This document shows, piece after piece, positions 9,352 through 21,355 of a stretch of 64,000 bases of DNA; the first letter of the stretch is position 1; each line of letters opens with the position of its first letter. This stretch comes from Ptychodera flava. Taxonomy: Eukaryota; Hemichordata; Enteropneusta; Ptychoderidae. A model generated the notes under the pieces. It was not told the origin of the DNA, did not search any database, and worked only from the letters and a program-made list of their open reading frames with translations. The stretch is from positions 8,878,175 to 8,942,174 of the forward strand of contig NW_027248277.1 in NCBI RefSeq assembly GCF_041260155.1, in the 5' to 3' direction. The position numbers and the translations under genes are program-made.

Positions 9352-12300
9352 TGCCAGGGAATGTAATTTCATTTAAAAGGACTTCACTGGTCACAGTAGA
9401 TGTTTTTCTTTACAAAAATGATTTTAAGATATTCTTCGTCGTCATAGGTGTTCCTAACTATGTGCAGGCTATTAAGTAACATACAGGGCGCTATTTGAAA
9501 GATAATTTCGTTGAAACATGTTGTCATTATGTTTATGGACGTTGGGACGTTAACAATTACATCGGCACCTGTATCATTAATATACAAGAGGTTTAGCCCA
9601 AAATAAAACAATAAAAATATTCATACCTTTAAATGTTGGCCTTACTGACGTCATCTGCAACTTCATCCCAGCATAGTTTGGGTAAGAACAGTTACTCTTG
9701 ACACCGAGAAAGCTGCGTTTATACATTTCATTCAAAATGAAAATATTTCTGTCTCTTCATTAATATTTACATTTTACAGTTATTGAAGTTAGTAACTTTA
9801 CACCTCTATTGCTTGTAAATGTTGATCAAAGTAAAAAATTGAAACTAGGACAAGGGTTGTGATAAGGCACTCACTAGGATTGTGGGATTGCAATGGCAGC
9901 AATATGTGTGTCACAGAAAAAAATTGTTATCGTCCTACGGAGTTCATGCATTGATATCGTCAAACTGCTCGTTGCCACCTTCAGCGTTCACTGCTCGAGC
10001 AATAAACTTTCAGATCTAATATTTTCTTACAAGTGAAGGCATCTCATTGTGACATGAGGCAGAAATATTCATTCTTTTTTGGTATGCAAGTACCCTTGTG
10101 TTGCTGTCAGTGTTTATCTCCAAAACAACCTCAGTTGGAGAGTCAATTACATCACTGCACTTGGTAACTTAACCTTTCAGTGTTGTAATTTTCCCACCTA
10201 AATTTTTGTGCAACATTTTACCATTTTTAATTAATTCTACTGTAATTTTGTTTCGATACTTTTTGACCAAAGACCGATAAACTTTCATTGGCAATAGTTT
10301 TTAATACAAATTTTGGAAAAATATGAAAACACTGTCTAGATCTGAAAAAGATTTTCTGCATAATATTTTATAGCCTAGATTCTATTCGTCCGCTTGCCTC
10401 CGTACCTCCGACCCACAAAAATTGACTTAGGCACTGAAAGGTTTGACAAAGGTGGCTAAATTTTGAAATCTCATATATATTTTAGTATAATTACTATTAT
10501 CATCATCATCATCATCAACACCAATTTCATCACTATTTGCTATTCATTGAGGAGTGCTGACAAAAAATTCTTTGTGTGTGATGCAATTTTCTCATGTCTA
10601 CTGCTCTACCACAGCAATGTTTGAAATAATTTCTTTCAACATTGATGCATGGACATCACCCTACTAGTATGTCATAGATATGTGGGTTGATTACTTTTAC
10701 TGATACAACTAGGGGGTATGGTCAGGTTTTTTAGGATAATGCACTGGGACTTTACAAATTGAAATCAGCAAATGTACGTAATATCGACTTTCAACCTGTT
10801 AAATTTAACCCACTTACACAATAACCAGGACAATATCATTGACAATGACTTGTTTATGACAAGACTTTTTCTTGATTTTATTCATTTATTATATTAACTA
10901 CTAAAAACAACTACAAAAACAGGAAATTCAAGTCACCCATGCTATGGGAAAATGACATTACAAGCTCTATTGGCATAAAAATATTAACCAAAGTTTACCA
11001 TGTTGTTTTATATTTCAACAGGTGACATATCCTCTAATGCAATGTTGCCCGGAAAAAACCAGTATCTTTGATTACTGACTTAAAATCAGGATCTACACTG
11101 TGGTGTGCTAGGGCATCGATGCTTACATTCAGATAACCTTGTTTTTAATTCTGAATGAAGGAGTAGTCTTCAAAGCAAATTACCAGAGTTCCATTCAAAT
11201 GGATAATTTAATATCTCTAACATTTCATAGCATTTTCATTATTGTTTTGCAAAAACATGTGCTCCTTCATATCCCTTTAGTGTGGTGAAATACTCAGTGG
11301 TAGCCTTGCCAACACAATGCATTTTGCACAATCCATGTGAGTAGATATTGCTGACAAATGTATTCTAGTCTGGCCTACGATGCAAGATTTAAATGTAATA
11401 ATGAACCCTTTAAGCGTCCAAGGAAATTTTTGTCGCCTTAATAAAATATAGCCTGGTCACTTTTTTCAGACTTTCCCCAAAAATAGCCACTGAAAAAAAT
11501 TGGTAAAATGTTGCACTTACATGTTGGTGGGCAAAACTACAGCACAAATCAAACAGGAAAATTTACCCTGAATTTGAAAGCTGTTGGACTAGCATTTTAC
11601 AAAACATATGCTGTTCTGAGAAAAACGGAGAAAGCTGTTCAAAAAGTATACATGAGCAAATGACATGGCAATTTCACCAGTCGACATTAAATCACTTTTA
11701 CGGCTCTATACCTGAGCTATCACACTAACAGTTCTGAAAACTATGTTTTGACAAAAAATGACAAAAATAAGGTCAACTTTACATATCAAATTTCTCCATT
11801 ATTTTGGATTCAGGATCTATTCGACTAGTCCTTCCTAAAGAGCAGTCCTTTGACAAAAACAATGAAAAAATTTGCCCAAAACATAAATTTTATGCTAATT
11901 TGAATAGTATTGAATGCATTGTCTTTACCGACATACATGCCAAGTATCATAGAATAAGTCATAAATAAAAATATTTGAAAATTATGAAAAACTCCATATT
12001 TTGTTTTAATTTTGTAAGCCACATCTATGAGATGCCACTCAATTTTAGATAATCATCAAAACATTCCTTATACCAAAGCTAGTTACATTTGGCGCCATAA
12101 TTTTTGAGTTATCATTACGGGAAGGCTCCATTAACCTAGGAATACACTACTTCCCTATGAGGATCAATTTCACAGACCTGCCTTTCGTACAATGGCACTA
12201 CAATGACACCAGCTGGATTAGATAAACATAACAATGGAACATTCACACCTCTAGCACTTAAAAGTCTTCTGTTTGTCACCCGAGTTGGTCAGGCAAGAAC

Positions 12301-12759
12301 TCGGGTTTCAGGTACCATGCAAGTTAATGCAGTCTTCCCCTAATGTGCTCTCCGCAAATTTGGTCAAGAGACAGACTGACACATGCACAGCCTCACTCGG
12401 TGATGACACACATTTATAACTTGTTCACCCCAATTCCCTGTAAAAAGATCCAAAAACACCATTGATAACAATGGACTTGGGCCAAACCATGGTGGTGAAA
12501 GGGTTAAACAGGTTTCAAAACAGATAATCATTGTTAAAATGTGAGTTTAAATCTCTAACAGTACATTTTAATCCAATCCCTTCACTAATATTGTAATGTT
12601 ATCCCCAGTGTGTCAAACATAATGATTACCCATACATGATATCGGCTATTGATTCCCAATTGTTATTTTCTGCTCTTGTTAATGTTATCAAATATTTTTT
12701 TTTATTGTATAGCCCTTTTTTAATCTTCAGGGAGTTACTGTGTGTCAAATAAGATTTCA
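9352..12759. other. long AT-rich intergenic stretch, nothing recognised
   Basis: This spans 3.4 kb between the LINE tail and the MITE downstream of the zinc-finger gene. It holds only short chance open segments, a short (CAT)n tract near 10500 and homopolymer runs. I see no exon flanked by splice sites, no RNA gene and no long repeat. Distal untranslated sequence of the zinc-finger gene could lie at its right end. Confidence 0.5.
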
Positions 12760-12763
12760 TTAA

Positions 12764-13078
12764 AGGGACAAAGTTGACCATTTTTCATGAATTTTGTTTG
12801 ATGCAAGATACTACTCATATTGTTTGACATGTTGAAAGATAATGAATGAATGGGTGACCATGCATATATTCAACCCCGGTTTTGGACAAATTAAATGAAA
12901 CCATCGCAAAAATGAATAAATGGTGATGACCATTCATTCATTTTCGTGATGGTTTCATGTATCGTGTCCAAAATCGGGGTCGAATATATGCATGGTCACC
13001 CATTCATTATCTTTCAGCATGTCAAACAATACAAGTAGTATCAAACAAAATTCAAGAAAAATGGCCTACTTTGTCCCT
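12764..13078. mobile_element. TTAA-flanked foldback MITE (piggyBac-like)
   Basis: The ends are AGGGACAAAGT and its complement, and the arms match over most of the 315 bp. TTAA flanks it at 12760-12763 and 13079-13082, the target site of piggyBac elements. It lies about 100 bp downstream of the zinc-finger stop codon, probably in or next to the 3' untranslated region. Confidence 0.75.
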
Positions 13079-13180
13079 TTAATGTAAAGACAGTGACAAT
13101 CTTGTTAAGATCGTAAAATGTATATATTCCTTTTGCATGAAAAATTTCCAGCTTTAAAGGAGAGGTACAGGGGTGAGTTT

Positions 13181-14889
13181 TTACTTTGATCTCCTCTTGT
13201 GAGTCTGCATATGACTTTTTAAATATGCATTCAGTTTGAAGGATGCACCGCACACTTCACAGATGAATGGTCTTTCTTCAGAATGAAGCTGAGAGTGAGA
13301 GTGCTTTTTCAGGGTTCCGTTTTGATTAAATCTCTTGCCACACACTTTGCACTCATACGGCTTTTCGTTTGTGTGGATCATGATGTGACGCTTAAGTTTT
13401 CCATTGTCGGCGAAGTCTTTGCCACATATTTTGCATTCAAATGGTTTTTCCCCCGTGTGAACTTGGCCATGACGTAGCAGATTCCATTTTTCGGCAAAAC
13501 TTTTGCCGCACACCTTGCAATCAAAAGTTGCTCCAGATCTGGCGAGTCCAAGGTGAGAAATGAGTCCTGATCTCTTGGGAAAAATCTTCTTGCAAACTTT
13601 GCACTCCAATGGTGCTTCCGGTGTGGAAATAGTCGGTGTGGAAAGAAGAAACTCATTATAATCCAGGGTCTTTCCGTACTTTTCGCATTTCCCAAATCTA
13701 TGAATCTTCCTAACGTGAAGTTTAAGTGACCAAGCCCGAGAGAAACTCCGTCCACAGGAGGCACAGTTGAATGGCTTCTCCCGGGTATGAATCAAAGTGT
13801 GACGGCCAAGTGTATCCTTTGTGGCAAAGTTCTTACCACAGACCTTGCAGTAAAAAGCCTTGACACCCGAGTGCACTGCGGAATGATGTTTAAGATCAGA
13901 TCTTGTCAGAAAGTCTTTTCCACAGACATCACATGTGAACTGTTCTCCAGAGTGAACTCTAAGATGCACAGCCAGACGTTGTTTCCATCTGAAACTTTTG
14001 CCACACACTTCACACACGTGCTGGTTTTTATCCGCATGAATTTGCATATGCACAGGCAGGTACCCTTTATCGCTGAAACATTTCCCGCACACTTTGCAAG
14101 CAAACGGTTTCTTATTCTCATGAATTAAGCTGTGACGAGCAAGTGACGAACTTTCTGCAAAATTCTTCCCACATACATTGCATGGATAGACTCTGCAGTT
14201 TAAGACCCTCTCATCTTCTGGGTTGTCGACTTTGTGAAGTACATAGTGATTTCTCAATGTCAGCCTACTCTTCAATGTTTTACCACAAATTTCACAAATG
14301 TGAACCTCGGAGTCATCGTGGGTCTTGGCGTGACGCTGCAGCCTGCGTTTATCAACGAAGCTCATGTAACAAACGTCACATGTGAAGTTCTTTTCAGTGG
14401 CATATGTTACCATATGTTCACTGAGACTGCTTTTATACTTAAACGCTCTATGGCATGCTTTGCATGGAAATGGTAGATTACTTGAATGAACTATCATATG
14501 ACCTTTGACACTTTCTTTCCGTTTAAAGCTCATGCCACACACCATACAACTGAAGGGTTTCTCCTTGGAGTGAATTGTGAGATGATACATTAGGCTGCTG
14601 TTCTGAGTGAAACTCCTGCCGCATATTTTACACTCATATGGTTTTTCATTGCTGTGGATTCTCATGTGAATTTTCAGGATTTTCTCCGTTTTCATGGTTT
14701 TGCCACAAACCCTGCAATCCACTGATGAATCATTCATCGGATTTTTCTTCTTTGTATCTGGATTACTCATTTCCTTTGATGTTGCTGCTTGCTTTTTCAA
14801 GTCTTCTAGAGTGGCATGAATGCTGTCACAAAACACCTCCAAGTGCAAATTTGTTAAAACTGTACTGTGTTCAACGATACAATATGGAC
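13181..14889 (-). CDS. C2H2 zinc-finger protein, terminal exon with 17 fingers
   Basis: This is a probable nuclear DNA-binding protein. The exon opens after a splice acceptor (TTTCAG at 14895-14890) in phase 2 and runs 568 codons to a stop at 13181; no in-frame ATG precedes the fingers, so the start lies in an upstream exon I could not identify. After a short acidic-basic leader come 17 C2H2 fingers, mostly C-X2-C-X12-H-X3-H, with TGEKP-like linkers in only part of the array. Finger 4 has Tyr and finger 13 Arg in place of the last His, so these two probably do not bind zinc normally. Longer linkers follow fingers 6 and 12. No KRAB, BTB or SCAN domain is in this exon. The DNA target is unknown. 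Confidence 0.9.
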
Positions 14890-14939
14890 CTGAAACATGA
14901 AATACAAGATAAATAGTTACACCTCAGTACCAGTGATTG

Positions 14940-14941
14940 AT

Positions 14942-14994
<53 letters not shown>
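14940..14994. repeat. (TA)n microsatellite
   Basis: This alternating TA run lies just upstream of the zinc-finger exon acceptor, inside the presumed intron. A (CA)n tract follows at 15084-15102. Confidence 0.95.
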
Positions 14995-14996
<2 letters not shown>

Positions 14997-16058
14997 CACA
15001 AAATGTATACAATGTGCCCTCCCGGTTATCACCATAATGGCTTTATGGCAACCTCTGAACTTGGGCACAGAGTGTACGGTTTATACACACACACACACAC
15101 ACTGTCTCGTCCAAGTATAAGCCCCTGGTTCAGCAACACAACACTGTGGTTATACTAGGGGAGGGGCTTATACTCCAGCAAGCCATGTTACATGTATGTG
15201 TCATTGTTTTCATCAAATCTTCACACAATTTTATGGAAACTTTGATCAAATCTAAAAATTGCCATATACATTTGCATTCAAAGCACTGAACAGCAAGTGC
15301 TGGGCAGTCATTTGTCAATGCTGGTAAGTAATCCCTAAAGGAGGACGGGGCTGTCCACCACCGTTCAGCACGGGAAGAAGCCTGGCAAATTCCTAGACCA
15401 ATCCATATCACGCCTTGTCCATGTAGATGGGGTAATTCACATTCACGTGAGTTTAAAGATATATGATGAAGTTGCTTTAGTGACTGGTGAGTTTCTTCGG
15501 CCTTGGGGTGGATTTTTTTTGCCGACGTCAAAAAGTGGCTGACCCCCTTATTCCAACTTTAGAAAAAACAGGGTGACCCCTACTCCAAATTTTGAAAACA
15601 GGGTGAGACCCCACCCCTTCCCCCTCCCGCATGTGCAACAAAGGTAAAAGAAAAGGTTGAATATTAATTCAATAAATAATATATATTGTATATAAATAAT
15701 ATATAAAATATATAGATTCAAAAACACTGACCCCCAACCCCATTGGGTATTTCAAAAACATGATGACTCTTCCCATCACCAAATTCAAAAATAAGGTGGA
15801 AACCCTCCCCCCCCCAATCCACCGGGTTTCCCAAATTTTGGAGAACAATGCAAGAGGAAAAATTGGGTCCGTAGCCCCACAACAGTCTGTTATCTGTCTG
15901 CCTCAGGGTACACCTGTGAAACCAGCTCTCGTTGCAGAGCTGTGGTGGGAAGTGTTGTTTAGCCGGGAACGCAAAGCCCTGCCAGTGCAATGCAGAGCTA
16001 CTTACTATGAGCATGGAGGTACTACCTCCATGCTATGAGCGTGGAGCTACCAAAAGAG
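14995..16058. other. no gene recognised; small inverted repeats and C-rich tracts
   Basis: A short inverted repeat at about 15112-15176 has ends AGTATAAGCCCCT and its complement, like a small MITE. From 15530 to 15840 lie degenerate ACCCCC-rich units. A small palindrome (CATGGAGGTACTACCTCCATG) sits at 16012-16032. An upstream exon of the zinc-finger gene may be hidden here, but I could not identify it. Confidence 0.4.
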
Positions 16059-16156
16059 TAGCTCTGCGTGGCAGGGCTGTGTGTTACCAACGTTATACGG
16101 CCTCCGACCACAGAGGCCATATAACGCCGGTAACACAGCCCTGCCATGCAGAGCTA
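16059..16156. repeat. GC-rich hairpin, MITE-like
   Basis: The arms read TAGCTCTGCGTGGCAGGGCT and its near-complement on the right, with a short loop at about 16105. CTACCAAAAGAG occurs on both sides of the structure (near 16047 and 16169). I could not define a clean target duplication. Confidence 0.6.
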
Positions 16157-16389
16157 TGGCACGCAGAGCTACCAAAAGAGTCTCCTGGAGGGAGACGGAG
16201 TCATTTCGTCTCCTGTCTGCCCAGTTTGGACATATGAAAGTAATGTACACTTTTATCATGTTTAATAGTCTCCTGTGGGACCTATGCAGTGTACCACTGG
16301 AAGATTAAATAAAAGTTTCACTACAAAAATTCTAAGATTTTGCGAGTGACGGATATTCAAAGTGGCCGCGTCACCGGACGACAGTGTGG

Positions 16390-16398
16390 ACTATGCAG
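16390..16398. repeat. left target-site duplication of the foldback transposon
   Basis: ACTATGCAG is identical to 21347-21355 and directly abuts the inverted terminus ACTCGGCTG. Confidence 0.88.
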
Positions 16399-16559
16399 AC
16401 TCGGCTGAAGCTAGCAGCCAAAACCTAGCAGCCAAAACTATGGTGTGGAAGCTAGCAGCCAAAACTTGCAAGCCACATTCCTCCTATGTTTTTGAAGTCA
16501 AGTGGACATCAATCTAACATACAAGGTTCTTTATACATGTATCAACACAAACACATCAT

Positions 16560-18235
16560 TTACTAATTAATTTATTTGCATAAATTATCGCCATTCTAAT
16601 TAACACCTGGTATCCCAGCTAGCCTATGGCTATAAAGCACAATGCATTGTCTGCTGGAATGAAAGAAACAGTGTGCACCCATTACACCTAGCATGTCTTA
16701 CACTTATACATCCATACTAACAAACTACACTTGTCTCATTTCTTAATTAATTTCTTTGCATAAATTATCTCAGCTTTAATTATCACCCATATGCTAACCT
16801 ATGGCCATACAGCTGAATATAGTGTCTGCTTGAATAAAAGAAAGAGTGTGCATCCATTTCACCTAGCATGTCTTACTCATATACATCCATACTAACAAAC
16901 TACACTTGTCTCATTTCTAAATTAATTTCTTTGCATAAATTATCTCTGTTTTAATTATCACCTATAGCCAATGGCCACAATAATATAGTGTCTGCATGAA
17001 TGAAAGAAAGAGTGTGCATCCATTACACCTACCATGTCTTACTCATATACATCCATACTAACAAACTACACTTGTCTCATTTCTTAATTAATTTCTTTGC
17101 ATAAATTATCTCCATTCTATTAGACTCCTTATGCTAGCCTTATATATATGGCTATACAGCAAAGTGCAATGCCTGCTGGAATGAAAGAAAGAGTGTGCAC
17201 CCATTACACCTAGCATGTCTTACACTTATACATCCATACTAACAAACTACACTTGTCTCATTTCTTAATTAGTTTCTTTGCATAAATTATCTCCATTCTA
17301 TTAGACTCCTTATGCTAGCCTTATATATATGGCTATACAGCAAAGTGCAATGCCTGCTGGAATGAAAGAAAGAGTGTGCATCCATTTCACCTAGCATGTC
17401 TTACACATACACATCCATACTAACAAACCACACTTGTCTCATTTCTTAATTAATTTCTTTGCATAAATTATCTCCATTCTATTAGACTCCTTATGCTAGC
17501 CTTATATATATGGCTATACAGCAAAGTGCAATGCCTGCTGGAATGAAAGAAAGAGTTTGCACCCATTTCACCTAGCATTTCTTACACATATACATCCATA
17601 CTAACAAACTTCACTTGTCTCATTTCACAGTTAATATCTTTGCATAAATTATCTCCATTCTAATTAGCATCTATATGCTAGCCTATGGCTATACAGCACA
17701 ATGCATTGCCTGCTGTAATGAAAGAAAGAGTGTGCACCCATGTCACCTACCATGTCTTACACATATCCATCCATACTAGCAAACTGCGCTTGTCCCACTT
17801 CTTAATTAATTTCTTTGCATAAATTATCTCTATTATAATGAGCATGTGCATGCTGGCTAATTGCTGTAGAAGTGAATGCATGGTCTGCTGGAACAAAAGA
17901 AAGAGTGTGCATCCATTTCACCTGCCCTGTTTTCTGCACGTACATCAATACTTACGACTTCATATACCTCAACTCTTTATTATTTCTTTTGCATAAATTA
18001 TCTTTATTGTAATTAGCATCTGTATACTGGCTTGAAACAGAATGCACGGTCTGCTGGAATGAAAGAAAGAATGTGCATCCATTTCACCTACCCAGTCTTA
18101 TACATACACATCTATACTAACAGACTACTCTTCTTCCATTTCTTAAATAATTTCTTTGCATAAATTATCTCAATTATAATTGGGACGTATATGCCAGTTT
18201 ATGGCTGTAGAAGAGAGTGCATAGTCTGCTGTGAA
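16560..18235. repeat. left-arm tandem array, about nine units of 165-180 bp
   Basis: Each unit contains CATCCATACTAACAAACT, a TTAATTAATTTC block and TTTGCATAAATTATC. Anchors recur near 16707, 16882, 17048, 17228, 17408, 17588 and 17768. The three units around 17050-17580 are almost identical, while units near the centre are more diverged, suggesting recent homogenisation in part of the arm. Confidence 0.9.
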
Positions 18236-21180
18236 GTTTGTTAGTATAGATCTAAAGACACAGGACAGGCTAGGTGAAAAGGATGCACACTCTATCTTTC
18301 TAGCAGACACTGCATACTATGTATAGCCATAGGCTAGCGATTATGTGGTAATAAAAATGGAGATAATTTATGCAAAGAAATTAATGAAGACATGCGAGAA
18401 GCCTTATTTGTTAGTATGGATGCAAGACATTGGTAGGTGAAATGGATGCACTCTCTTTCTTTCTTTCCAGCAGACAATTGTGCATTCTCTTGTATTCACA
18501 GGCCAGCATATAGGTGATAATTAAATTAGAGACAATTTATGCAAGGGAAATAATTAAGAAATGAGACAAGTCTTAGTTCTCAATATGGATGTCTATGTGT
18601 AAAACAGGCTGGGTGAAATAGATGCACACTCTTTCTTTCATTCCAGCAGACAATGCACTCTGCTGTATAGCCATAGGTTAGCATATATATGTTAATTAAT
18701 TGGACATAATTTATGCAAAGAAATTAATTAAGAAATGAGACAAGTGTGGTTTGTTAGTATGGATGTATATGAGTAAGACATGCTAGGTGACATGGATGCA
18801 CACTCTTTCTTTCATTCAAACAGACAATGCACTCTGCTGTATAGCCATAGGTTGGCATATATATATGTTAATTAATTGGAGATAATTTATGCAAAGAAAT
18901 TAATTAAGAAATGAGAGCAGTGAAGTTTGTTAGTATGGATGTATATGTGTAAGACATGCTAGGTGAAATGGATGCACACTCTTTCTTTGACTCCAGGAGA
19001 CAATGCATTCTGGTCTATGGCCATAGGCTAGCATATAGGTGATAATTAAAGCTGAGATAATTTATGCAAAGAAATTTATTAAGAAAAGAGACAAGTATAG
19101 TTTGTTAGTATGGATGTATATGTGTAGGACATGCTAGGTGTAATGGATGCACACTCTTTCTTTCATTCAGGCAGACACTATTTTCTGCTGTATGGCCATA
19201 GGTTAGCATATATATGTTAATTAATTGGAGATAATTTATGCAAAGAAATTAATTAAGAAATGAGAGCAGTAAAGTTTGTTAGTCTGGATGTATATGTGTA
19301 AGACATGCTAGGTGAAATGGGTGCACACTCTTTCTTTCATTCCAGCAGACAATGCATTGTGCTGTATCCATAGGTTGGCATATATATGTTAATTAATTGG
19401 AGATAATTTATGCAAAGAAATTAATTAAGAAATGAGAGCAGTAAAGTTTGTTAGTATGGATGTATATGTGTAAGACATGCTAGGTGAAATGGATGCACAC
19501 TCTTTCTTTCATTCCAGTAGGCAATGCATTGTGCTGTATAGCCATAGGTTGGCATATATTTATGTTAATTAATTGGAGATAATTTATGCAAAGAAATTAA
19601 TTTAGAAATGAGAGCAGTAAAGTTTGTTAGTATGGATGTATATAAGTAAGACATGCTAGGTGAAATGGATGTACACTCTTTCTTCTATTCAGGCAGACAC
19701 TATATTCTGCTCTATGGCCATAGGTTAGCATATAGGTGATAATTAAAGCTGAGATAATTTATGCAAAGAAATTAATTAAGAAATGAGACAAGTGTAGTTT
19801 GTTAGTATGGATGTATATGAGTAAGACATGCTAGGTTAAATGGATGCACACTCTTTCTTCTATTCAGGCAGACACTATATTCTGCTCTATGGCCATAGGT
19901 TAGCATATAGGTGATAATTAAAGCTGAGATAATTTATGCAAAGAAATTAATTAAGAAATGAGAGCTGTGAAGTTTGTTAGTATGGATGTATATGAGTAAG
20001 ACATGCTAGGTGAAATGGATGCACACTCTTTCTTTTATTCAGGCAGACACTATATTCTGCTCTATGGCTATAGGCTAGCATATAGGTGATAATTAAAGCT
20101 GAGATAATTTATGCAAAGAAATTAATTAAGAAATGAGAGCAGTGAAGTTTGTTAGTATGGATGTATATGTGTAAGACATGCTAGGTGAAATGGATGCACA
20201 CTCTTTCTTTCATTCAGGCAGACACTATATTCTGCTCTACGGCCATAGGTTGGCATATATATGTTAATTAATTGGAGATAATTTATGCAAAGAAATTAAT
20301 TAAGAAATGAGAGCAGTGAAGTTTGTTAGTATGGATGTATATGAGTAAGACATGCTAGGTGAAATGGATGCACACTCTTTCTTTTATTCAGGCAGACACT
20401 ATATTCTGCTCTATAGCCATAGGTTAGCATATAGGTGATAATTAAAGCTGAGATAATTTATGCAAAGAAATTAATTAAGAAATGAGACAAGTGTAATTTG
20501 TTAGAATGGGTGTATATGTGTCAGACATGCTAGATGAAATGGATGCACACTCTTTCTTTTATTCAAGCAGACCATGCAGACATTATATTCTGCTGTATGG
20601 CCATAGGCTAGCATATAGGTAATAATTAAAGGAGAGATAATTTATGCAAAGAAATTAATTAAGAAATAAGACAAGTGTGGTTTGTTAATTTGGATGTATA
20701 TGTGTCAGACATGCTAGGTGTAATGGGTGCACACTCTTTCTTTCATTGACGCAGACACTATATTCTTGTGGCCATTGGCTATAGGTGATAATTAAAACAG
20801 AGATAATTTATGCAAAGAAATTAATTAAGAAATGAGACAAGTGTATTTTGTTAGAATGGGTGTATATGTGTAAGACATGCTAGATGAAATGGATGCACAC
20901 TCTTTCTTTCATTCAAGCAGACAATGCAGTGTGCTTTATAGCCATAGGCAAGCATATAGATGCTAATTAGAATGAAGATAATTTATGCAAAGAAATTAAT
21001 TAAGAAATGAGACAAGTGTAGTTTGTTAGTATGGATGTATATGTGTAAGACATGCTAGGTGTAATGGGTGCACACTCTTTCTTTCATTCCAGCAGACAAT
21101 GCATTGTGCTTTATAGCCATGGGCTAGCTGGGATACCAGGTGCTAATTAGAATGGAGATAATTTATGCAAAGAAATTAAT
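18236..21180. repeat. right-arm tandem array, about seventeen inverted units
   Basis: The unit is the reverse complement of the left-arm unit, with recurring GTTTGTTAGTATGGATGTAT, GCACACTCTTTCTT and GATAATTTATGCAAAGAAAT. The right arm has about twice as many units as the left, so the foldback is asymmetric. Two unit subtypes alternate, differing in ATATATGTTAATTAATTGG versus ATAGGTGATAATTAAAGC. Confidence 0.9.
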
Positions 21181-21346
21181 TAGTAAATGATGTGTTTGTG
21201 TTGATACATGTATAAAGAACCTTGTATGTTAGAATGATGTCCACTTGACTTCAAAATATAGGAGGAAAGTGGCTTGCAAGTTTTGGCTGCTAGCTTCCAC
21301 ACCATAGTTTTGGCTGCTAGGTTTTGGCTGCTAGCTTCAGCCGAGT

Positions 21347-21355
21347 ACTATGCAG
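21347..21355. repeat. right target-site duplication of the foldback transposon
   Basis: ACTATGCAG is identical to 16390-16398 and directly follows the terminus CAGCCGAGT. Confidence 0.88.

Larger units (their letters stand above)
16399..21346. mobile_element. giant foldback (FB-like) transposon with 9-bp target duplication
   Basis: The element is 4948 bp long. Both ends are inverted copies starting ACTCGGCTGAAGCTAGCAGC, and the outer 180-200 bp of each end match closely. ACTATGCAG flanks it exactly at 16390-16398 and 21347-21355. Between the end segments lie tandem repeats of about 165-180 bp. They run in one orientation on the left (about nine units) and the opposite one on the right (about seventeen), switching near 18236. 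There is no open frame of note, so the element is non-autonomous. A 9-bp duplication with long terminal inverted repeats built from tandem units matches Drosophila FB elements, which are grouped with Mutator-like transposons; that assignment is by analogy. Confidence 0.85.

Noticed and set aside
15130-15531. 133-codon minus-strand open segment near the zinc-finger gene
   Set aside because: It has no finger, KRAB or other effector motif, and no splice sites that would join it in phase to the terminal exon.
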